NCBI GenBank assembly: GCA_965279405.1
Contig: OZ257157.1
Location: 3,596,001 to 3,660,000, forward strand
Direction: 5' to 3'
DNA length: 64,000 nt
From: CBDDIP01 sp965279405
GTDB taxonomy: Bacteria > Actinomycetota > Acidimicrobiia > Acidimicrobiales > Ilumatobacteraceae
The notes beneath the pieces are model-generated. The model saw nothing but the letters and a program-made list of their open reading frames with translations. It made no database searches and was not told where the DNA came from. The position numbers were made by a program, and so were the translations under genes. Position 1 is the first letter of the stretch. The number at the start of each line of letters is the position of its first letter. Shown one piece after another: positions 58,270 to 64,000 of the stretch.

Positions 58270-60729
58270 TCAGGACTTGATCCGCTCGTTGGCCGGGTCG
58301 TACAGCGGACGCATCGAGGCGATCGCCGGAACCATTCGTCCGGCGATGTCGACCTCCCACGACGCGTCGCGCAGGTAGGCGGCGGTCGCCGGTTCGCCGG
58401 CTTCGATCATCGCCAGGCCGACGGCACCGCCGAGCGTGAACCCGTACGACGCGGCGCGCAGGTAGCCCACCGGCTTGCCGTCGCGGTGAACGACCTCGGC
58501 GTGGAACAGCAAGGGGTCGGGGTCGGTCAGCTGCACCTGCACCAGCCGTCGGGTCAGCAGCCCCGCCTGCTTCATCGCCAGCACGGCATCGCGCCCGATG
58601 AACCCATCCGGCTTGTCGAGGTCGACGGCGAAGCCGAGTCCGGCTTCGAGCACCGAGTCGGTGTTGTCGATGTCGTGGCCGTAGTCGCGGTAGCCCTTCT
58701 CCATGCGCAGGCTGGCCAGTGCCTTCAACCCCGCGTGGCGCAGCCCGACCGTTTCGCCTGCGGCGACGATGCGGTCGTACACGTGCGTCGCCTGCTCGCT
58801 CGGGACGTACAGCTCGTAGCCGAGCTCGCCGAGGTACGTGATGCGGATGCACAGCACGCGGGCGAAGCCGATGTCGATGGTGCGCGCGGTGCGGAACGGG
58901 AACGCCTCGTTCGACAGGTCGACGGTGGTGATCGACTGCAGCAGCTCACGTGACCGCGGACCCTGGATGTTCAGCTGCGCGTATGCGGAGGTGACGTCGG
59001 TGGCGAACGCATGCCCGTCGGCGAAGCCGCGGCGCAGGTGCGTCTCGACGTGGCGATGGGCCGTGTCGGTGGCGACGACGAAGAAGCGGTCGTCGTCGAG
59101 CTTGGTCACGGTCAGGTCGGCTTCGAGCTTGCCGGCATCGTTGAGCCACTGCGTGTAGGTGATCTGCTCGCAATCGCCGTTGACGTCGTTGGCCGAGATC
59201 CGGTTGAGCAACCGTCCTGCGTCGCGGCCCTGCACGGAGAACTTCGACATGAAGCTCATGTCCATCAGGATCACGCCGTTGCGGCAAGCCTCGTGCTCCT
59301 GCTGCCAGTTCCGCCAGTAGTCCGGCCGCCCCCACGTGAGCAGCCCCGGATCGGGGGTCGCGCCGTCGGTGGCGTACCAGTCGGCGCCCTCCCAGCCGCT
59401 GACGTCCTTGAACCACGCGCCGCGGTCGGCCAGTCGTTGGTGCACCGGCGACACCTTCGCCCCGCGAGCGGTCTGCATCGACCGACCCGGGTAGTGGCAC
59501 TGGTACACCATCCCCAACGACTCGACGGTGCGAGTGCGACGGTACTCCTCGTTGCGCTGGTACGGGTGCAGCCGATCGATGTTGATGCCGGTGATGTCGG
59601 CGTCGGGCTGGCCGTTGAGGATCCAGTGGGCCAGCATCCGCCCGAGCCCGCCGCCGGTGAGGATGCCGATCGAGTTGAGCCCTGCGGCGACGAAGTAGTT
59701 GCGCAGCTCGGGCGCTTCACCGACGATCGGTGCCAGGTCGGGAGTGAAGCTCTCCGGGCCGCAGAAAAAGGTGCGGATGCCTGTCTCCATCGAGATCGGG
59801 ACGCGGCTCATCGCCCGCTCCACGTACGGACCCATTCGATCCCAGTCGGGCTGGATCGTGCCGAAGGAGAAGTCCTCGGGGATGCGACCGACGTTCCACG
59901 GCGCGCAGACCGCTTCGAACAGGCCGATCATCAGGCCGCCGACCTCCTCGCGGTAGTAGCCGTAGTTGTTCGGGTCCTCGATCACCGGCCAGTCGGAGCT
60001 GAGCCCCTCGATCTGCTCGGTGATCAGGTAGTAGTGCTCGGCCGCCTGGAGCGGGATGTTGACGCCGACGCGCTCGCCGAGCTGGCGGGCCCACATGCCG
60101 GTGCAGTTGACGACCACCTCGGCCTCGATGTCGCCGCGGGCCGTGCGCACGCCGCACACGGCACCGTTGCGCGTCAGCACGTCGAGCGCAGCGACGCCCT
60201 GGATCACCTGGACGCCTTGCTGGCGGGCGCCCTTGGCCATCGACATCGTCACGTCGACCGGGTTCACCCGGCCGTCACCCTCGACGTAGAAGCCGGCGAG
60301 CACGTCGTCGGTGCGCGCCAGCGGGAACATCTCCCCGACCTCGGCGCCGGAGATCTCGTGCACGTCGACACCGCAGTACCGGTTGAACGCAGAGACGCGG
60401 CGGTACTCCTCCAGACGGTCCGGCTCGGTCGCCAGCTCGATGAAGCCCACGGGCTTGAAGCCGGTGGCCAGGCCGGTCTCCTCCTCCAGGCGGGCGTAGA
60501 GGTCGCGGGTGTACCTGCGCATCTCCGTGCTGGTCTCCGACAGCGAACCGAAGGTCACCATCAGGCCGGCGGCGTGCCACGTGGTGCCGCTGGTGAGCTG
60601 ATCGCGCTCGAGCAGGACGACGTCGGTGCAGCCCATGTGGCCGAGGTGGTAGGCGACAGAGGTGCCGATGATCCCTCCACCGATGACCACGACGCGGGCG
60701 CGCGAGGGGAGGTCCGATGTGCTGCTCAT
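58270..60729 (-). CDS. FAD-dependent sarcosine/dimethylglycine dehydrogenase-like protein
   Basis: 819 residues. The FAD-binding Rossmann start is RVVVIGGGIIGTSVAYHLG; SGTTWHAAG holds the His that binds FAD covalently in this family. An N-terminal DAO domain (about 1-420) is followed by a GcvT-like aminomethyltransferase half (FSVQGRDAGRLLNRIS to the C-terminus). Such enzymes demethylate sarcosine, dimethylglycine or related N-methyl compounds and pass the methyl group to tetrahydrofolate. The ATG at 60729 gives the standard N-terminus. It is 10 bases downstream of the guanine deaminase gene. Confidence 0.88.
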   Translation of the reverse strand: MSSTSDLPSRARVVVIGGGIIGTSVAYHLGHMGCTDVVLLERDQLTSGTTWHAAGLMVTFGSLSETSTEMRRYTRDLYARLEEETGLATGFKPVGFIELATEPDRLEEYRRVSAFNRYCGVDVHEISGAEVGEMFPLARTDDVLAGFYVEGDGRVNPVDVTMSMAKGARQQGVQVIQGVAALDVLTRNGAVCGVRTARGDIEAEVVVNCTGMWARQLGERVGVNIPLQAAEHYYLITEQIEGLSSDWPVIEDPNNYGYYREEVGGLMIGLFEAVCAPWNVGRIPEDFSFGTIQPDWDRMGPYVERAMSRVPISMETGIRTFFCGPESFTPDLAPIVGEAPELRNYFVAAGLNSIGILTGGGLGRMLAHWILNGQPDADITGINIDRLHPYQRNEEYRRTRTVESLGMVYQCHYPGRSMQTARGAKVSPVHQRLADRGAWFKDVSGWEGADWYATDGATPDPGLLTWGRPDYWRNWQQEHEACRNGVILMDMSFMSKFSVQGRDAGRLLNRISANDVNGDCEQITYTQWLNDAGKLEADLTVTKLDDDRFFVVATDTAHRHVETHLRRGFADGHAFATDVTSAYAQLNIQGPRSRELLQSITTVDLSNEAFPFRTARTIDIGFARVLCIRITYLGELGYELYVPSEQATHVYDRIVAAGETVGLRHAGLKALASLRMEKGYRDYGHDIDNTDSVLEAGLGFAVDLDKPDGFIGRDAVLAMKQAGLLTRRLVQVQLTDPDPLLFHAEVVHRDGKPVGYLRAASYGFTLGGAVGLAMIEAGEPATAAYLRDASWEVDIAGRMVPAIASMRPLYDPANERIKS

Positions 60730-60739
60730 GCCCAGTCCT

Positions 60740-62089
60740 TCATGCCGGCACATCATGGTCGATGACCGTGCGACCGTTCACCCACACCCGGGCGGTCTCG
60801 GCCGCCCCGGCGAGGCGGACCACCTTCTCGAACGTGCGCTCGGCGTCGTCGAGGTCCGGCCAGGTGCGCACGGCGTTGGTGCCGTCGCCGGTGCGTACGG
60901 TGAACGCGTCGAAGCGCCGCCCGGGTGCGATCAGGCCGAGTGGCTCGCCGAGCACGTCGGCGCCACCGGCGGTCGCCAACCAGAACGCAGTCGTCGTGTC
61001 GATGCGGCTGGCGGGTGTGCCGCGCTCGGCAGCGGCGACGCTTGCATCGGTGCCGTCGTCGAGCAGTCGCGACACGGTGACCGCGTCGTGGCACTGGTGC
61101 AGCAGCGACGGCGACGCGCCGCCGGCGATGTCGGTGCCGAGGCCGACGCGCACGCCCCGTACGATCAGACGCCGCACGGGCAGGACTGCGTTGGCGAAGT
61201 AGGCGTTGCTCAACGGGCAATGGGCGATGCCGGCGCCGGCATGGGCGATCAGCCCGGCGGCGACGTCGTCGACGAGGTTGCCGTGGGCCAGCACGGTGTG
61301 ATCGCGCAGCAACCCGAAGGCGGCGAATGCGGCCGTCTCGCTGCTACCGAAGCGGTCCTGCGCGTACCCGCGCACCCAGTCGCTCTCGTCGGCGTGCGTC
61401 TGCACCAGGCAGCCAGTTCGCTCGGCGAGATCGGCGAGACCGTGCAGCAGCTGGTCGGTGCACGCCGGCGTGAACCTCGGCGTGATGATCGGGCGGACGA
61501 GCTCGCTGCCGATGGCGACGATCTCGTCGATGGATCGGGCGCTGGCGTCGACACCCTCCGCAGCACTCGCATCGCGGTACCAGGGTGGGGTGCCATCGGG
61601 GTGGTCCATCGCCACGCGGCCCACCCATGCTCGCTGACCGTGACGGGCGCAGGCACCGGCGAGCAGCGTGGTCGCCGTCGTGTCGTTGGTGCCGAAGTAG
61701 ACCGCCGTGGTCGTGCCGTGGCGGAGCAGCGTCGGCACCATGTCGTCCCACACCGACACGGCGAACGCGTGGTCGGTGTAGCGCGCTTCGAGCGGGAACG
61801 TGTGCTCGAACAGCCACCGGTCGAGTGGGAGGTCGAGCCCGGTGCCGAGCTGCGGCCACTGCGGCGCGTGCACGTGCAGGTCGATCATCCCCGGCAGCAG
61901 CAGCTCGCCCTGTGCCGTGCGGATCACCTCCGCATCGGTGCGCAGGAGTGCGTCGGCGCCGGTGCTGTTCGCTGGCTCGACGGCGGTGATCGTGCCGGTG
62001 CCGTCGACGGCGATGACCACCTCGCCGATCTCCAGACGGTCGGCGGCGGGCGTTTGGGCGAGCGTGGTGGCGATCACGAACGGCGGCAC
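60740..62089 (-). CDS. guaD: Guanine deaminase-like amidohydrolase
   Basis: 449 residues of the metal-dependent amidohydrolase family. The HxH metal motif is in LPGMIDLHVHAPQWPQLG, and the guanine-deaminase-type GLDLPLDRWLFEHTFPLE follows it; H in VQTHADES, LAHGNLVDD and D in VGLGTDIAGGASPSL complete the site. It should convert guanine to xanthine and ammonia. GTG start. It is in one operon with the sarcosine/dimethylglycine dehydrogenase-like gene, which suggests nitrogen scavenging from methylated amines and purines. Confidence 0.88.
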   Translation of the reverse strand: MPPFVIATTLAQTPAADRLEIGEVVIAVDGTGTITAVEPANSTGADALLRTDAEVIRTAQGELLLPGMIDLHVHAPQWPQLGTGLDLPLDRWLFEHTFPLEARYTDHAFAVSVWDDMVPTLLRHGTTTAVYFGTNDTTATTLLAGACARHGQRAWVGRVAMDHPDGTPPWYRDASAAEGVDASARSIDEIVAIGSELVRPIITPRFTPACTDQLLHGLADLAERTGCLVQTHADESDWVRGYAQDRFGSSETAAFAAFGLLRDHTVLAHGNLVDDVAAGLIAHAGAGIAHCPLSNAYFANAVLPVRRLIVRGVRVGLGTDIAGGASPSLLHQCHDAVTVSRLLDDGTDASVAAAERGTPASRIDTTTAFWLATAGGADVLGEPLGLIAPGRRFDAFTVRTGDGTNAVRTWPDLDDAERTFEKVVRLAGAAETARVWVNGRTVIDHDVPA

Positions 62090-62159
62090 CGCAGCACTGT
62101 GCCACGTCGGATGGTCCAGTCGAACGGTCCAGATCGGTGCGTCGTTCTAGTCTCCGGCG

Positions 62160-63326
62160 ATGGCTGCCGACGGTGACGACGAGATCCGGTTGATCCGCGA
62201 GAGCGTTGCCGCGCTGTGCTCGAGGTTCCCCGACGAGTACTGGTCGGCGTGCGACACCGAGCACCGTTTCCCGTGGGACTTCTACGCGGCGATGGCCGCA
62301 GCGGGATGGGTCGGCGTCGCCATCCCGGAGCGCTTCGGTGGCGGCGGTGGTGGCGTGCTGCACGCGGCGGCCGTGCTCGAGGAGGTCGCCGCGTCGGGCG
62401 CGTGCATGAACGGTGCCTCGGCGATCCACCTGTCGATCTTCGGCATGCACCCGGTGGTGCTGCACGGTGATGAGGCGATGCGCGAGCGGTTCCTGCCAGA
62501 CGTCGCCGCCGGCCGGCTGCACGTGGCGTTCGGCGTCACCGAGCCGGATGCGGGAACGGACACGACGCGCATCACCACGCGTGCGGTGCGTGACGGCGAC
62601 GAGTACGTCGTCACCGGCCGCAAGGTGTGGACGACGAAAGCACTCGAGGCCGACCGCATCCTGCTGCTGACACGCACCACCCCGCTGGCGGAGGCGGCCA
62701 AGCCGACGGACGGGATGACGCTGTTCCTCGTCGATCGACATGCGGAGGGCGTGGGCGTGCGGGCGATCCCGAAGATGGGCCGCAACGCCGTGGCGTCGTG
62801 CGAGACGACGTACGACTCGGTGCGCGTGCCCGTCGCCGACCGGGTGGGTGAGGAGGGCCGCGGTTTCCGCTACCTCCTCGATGGCCTCAACGCCGAACGG
62901 ATCCTCATCGCCGCCGAGGCGCTGGGCATCGGGCGGGCCGCGCTGCGAACCGCGGTCGCCTACGCCAACGAGCGGATCGTGTTCGATCGGCCGATCGGCA
63001 AGAACCAGGGGATCGCCTTCCCGCTCGCCGAAGCGCACGCCAAGCTGCGCGCCGCGTCGTTGATGGTGCGCGAAGCCGCGGAGCGGATCGATGCCGGGTT
63101 GCCGTGCGGGGAGGAGGCCAACCTGGCCAAGTACCTCGCGGCCGAGGCCGGGTTCTTCACCGCCGACCGCGCCGTCCAGACGCTCGGCGGGTTCGGCTAC
63201 GCCACCGAGTACCACGTCGAGCGCTACTTCCGCGAGTCTCGGCTGCCGCGCATCGCACCGATCAGCCAGGAGCTGATCCTCGCCTACGTGGCCGAGCACG
63301 TGCTCGGACTGCCTCGCTCGCATTGA
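62160..63326 (+). CDS. Acyl-CoA dehydrogenase family protein
   Basis: 388 residues. The characteristic signatures are FGVTEPDAGTDTTRITTRAV, YVVTGRKVWTTKAL and the C-terminal QTLGGFGYATEYHVERYFRESRLPRIAPISQELI. It oxidises an acyl-CoA with FAD; the branched or short-chain preference cannot be judged. It is divergent from the guanine deaminase operon. The stop overlaps the start of the DNA repair gene (TTGA). Confidence 0.9.
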   Translation: MAADGDDEIRLIRESVAALCSRFPDEYWSACDTEHRFPWDFYAAMAAAGWVGVAIPERFGGGGGGVLHAAAVLEEVAASGACMNGASAIHLSIFGMHPVVLHGDEAMRERFLPDVAAGRLHVAFGVTEPDAGTDTTRITTRAVRDGDEYVVTGRKVWTTKALEADRILLLTRTTPLAEAAKPTDGMTLFLVDRHAEGVGVRAIPKMGRNAVASCETTYDSVRVPVADRVGEEGRGFRYLLDGLNAERILIAAEALGIGRAALRTAVAYANERIVFDRPIGKNQGIAFPLAEAHAKLRAASLMVREAAERIDAGLPCGEEANLAKYLAAEAGFFTADRAVQTLGGFGYATEYHVERYFRESRLPRIAPISQELILAYVAEHVLGLPRSH

Positions 63327-63949
63327 GCACCTCGCTGCGGCTGGCGGAGTGCCTCACGTGGTTGGAGTCGCACGCCTCGTCACAGGTGCGTGACGAGATG
63401 GGGCCGCGCTACGGCATCCACACCGACCGCGCGTTCGGTGTACCGATGGCGCTGATGAAGGTGCTCGCCAAGCAGACTGGCGTCGACCACGCGCTCGCGG
63501 CCGCGCTGTGGACGTCGGGGTGGTACGAAGCCCGGATCGTCGCCTCGCTCGTCGACGATCCCGCTGCGGTCACGCCGGCGCAGATGGACCGCTGGTGCCG
63601 CGAGTTCGACAACTGGGCGATCTGCGACACGGTGTGCTTCAGCCTCTTCGATCGCACGCCGCACGCGTGGCCCAAGGTCGACGAGTGGGCGACCGACGAG
63701 GCCGAGTTCGTCAAGCGCGCCGCGTTCGCTCTGCTGTGGAGCCTGGCCCTGCACGACAAGACAGCAGCGGACGAGCGCTTCCTGCAGGGCCTTGCGCTGA
63801 TCGGGCAAGCGGTCGACGACGATCGCCCGCTGGTCGGCAAGTCGTTGGCGATGGCGATTCGCGCCATCGCACACCGCAACCCCGAACTCGCCGCGGCCGT
63901 TGCGTCCGCTCCCGTTCGGATCACCGGGGCTCGCGTCAAGCGCCGCTGA
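63323..63949 (+). CDS. DNA alkylation repair protein (AlkD-like HEAT-repeat glycosylase)
   Basis: 208 residues, all-helical. The AlkD-type layout is visible: QVRDEMGPRYGIHTDRAFGVPM, an ALWTSGWYEARIVASLVDD helix pair, CREFDNWAICDTVCF and the KSLAMAIRAIAHRNPELA end. AlkD removes positively charged alkylated bases without flipping. The TTG start at 63323 overlaps the acyl-CoA dehydrogenase stop; no ATG or GTG would keep the N-terminal helix. The convergent partial gene ends 3 bases away. Confidence 0.82.
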   Translation: MSTSLRLAECLTWLESHASSQVRDEMGPRYGIHTDRAFGVPMALMKVLAKQTGVDHALAAALWTSGWYEARIVASLVDDPAAVTPAQMDRWCREFDNWAICDTVCFSLFDRTPHAWPKVDEWATDEAEFVKRAAFALLWSLALHDKTAADERFLQGLALIGQAVDDDRPLVGKSLAMAIRAIAHRNPELAAAVASAPVRITGARVKRR

Positions 63950-63952
63950 GGC

Positions 63953-64000
63953 TCACGGCGCCGTGTAGTAGCCGGCGTCGATGTCGGCGATGAGGCCGGG
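63953..64000 (-). CDS. C-terminal end of an unidentified gene (runs off the window)
   Basis: Fifteen codons before the stop encode PGLIADIDAGYYTAP. Nothing can be assigned from this fragment; the frame is open to the window edge. Confidence 0.4.
   Translation of the reverse strand, partial: PGLIADIDAGYYTAP

Overview
The window is a stretch of high-GC, gene-dense bacterial chromosome with short intergenic gaps and many 1-4 base start/stop overlaps (ATGA, GTGA, TGATG). A GlnX-GlnH-PknG module, an LPXTG surface protein, an ECF42 sigma factor with its DGPF partner, and a halohydrin dehalogenase resembling the HheG type described from Ilumatobacter all point to an actinobacterium. The class Acidimicrobiia (Ilumatobacter-like) is my best guess. 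This is inference from gene content; there is no rRNA gene in the window.

Layout. 1-2.0 kb: methylmalonyl-CoA mutase small subunit and the start of the large subunit, followed by a 366-base non-coding stretch with three big palindromes. 2.3-8.9 kb: a phosphotransferase, a VOC protein, a B12-binding HTH regulator divergent from class Ia ribonucleotide reductase (nrdAB, with a likely NrdR box pair), and uroporphyrinogen-III methyltransferase. 9-14 kb: a membrane protein, a sulfonate/nitrate-type ABC importer operon and a class III aminotransferase. 14.1-22.8 kb: a seven-gene signalling operon (four-TM GlnX-like sensor, GlnH-like lipoprotein, coiled-coil protein, PknG kinase, PP2C phosphatase, VWA protein, FHA protein), followed by an LPXTG Thr-rich surface protein. 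24.6-29.5 kb: cell-wall peptidases, SSB-like protein, enoyl-CoA hydratase and a serine hydrolase. 29.7-39.9 kb: a two-component system, a DeoR regulator with a DUF4406 protein, P450, MBL hydrolase, MFS exporter with ArsR-type regulator, SDR, TetR and PhyH. 39.9-41.0 kb: a DUF433/PIN-like toxin-antitoxin pair with a frameshifted toxin. 41.2-47.2 kb: an apparent dehalogenation/desulfation island arranged around a TetR gene (MBL hydrolase and haloalkane dehalogenase on one side; halohydrin dehalogenase, sulfatase and DinB-like protein on the other). 47.3-54.7 kb: oxidoreductase, GNAT, WYL regulator, ECF42 sigma with DGPF and VOC genes, a small basic protein, a DUF3048 lipoprotein and a dienelactone hydrolase. 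54.8-58.3 kb: ParA and CHAD genes in one operon, facing CYTH and Nudix genes, suggesting polyphosphate biology. 58.3-64 kb: sarcosine/dimethylglycine dehydrogenase-like protein, guanine deaminase, acyl-CoA dehydrogenase and an AlkD-like DNA repair protein.

The most notable signals are: (1) the complete kinase-phosphatase-VWA-FHA operon fused to a GlnX/GlnH amino-acid sensing pair; (2) a family of 40-base palindromes repeated with an exact 53-base period at three separate intergenic sites; (3) a halohydrin dehalogenase with a non-canonical N-terminal halide-site motif beside a haloalkane dehalogenase; (4) a ParA coupled to a CHAD protein. I saw no tRNA, rRNA, CRISPR, prophage or insertion sequence.
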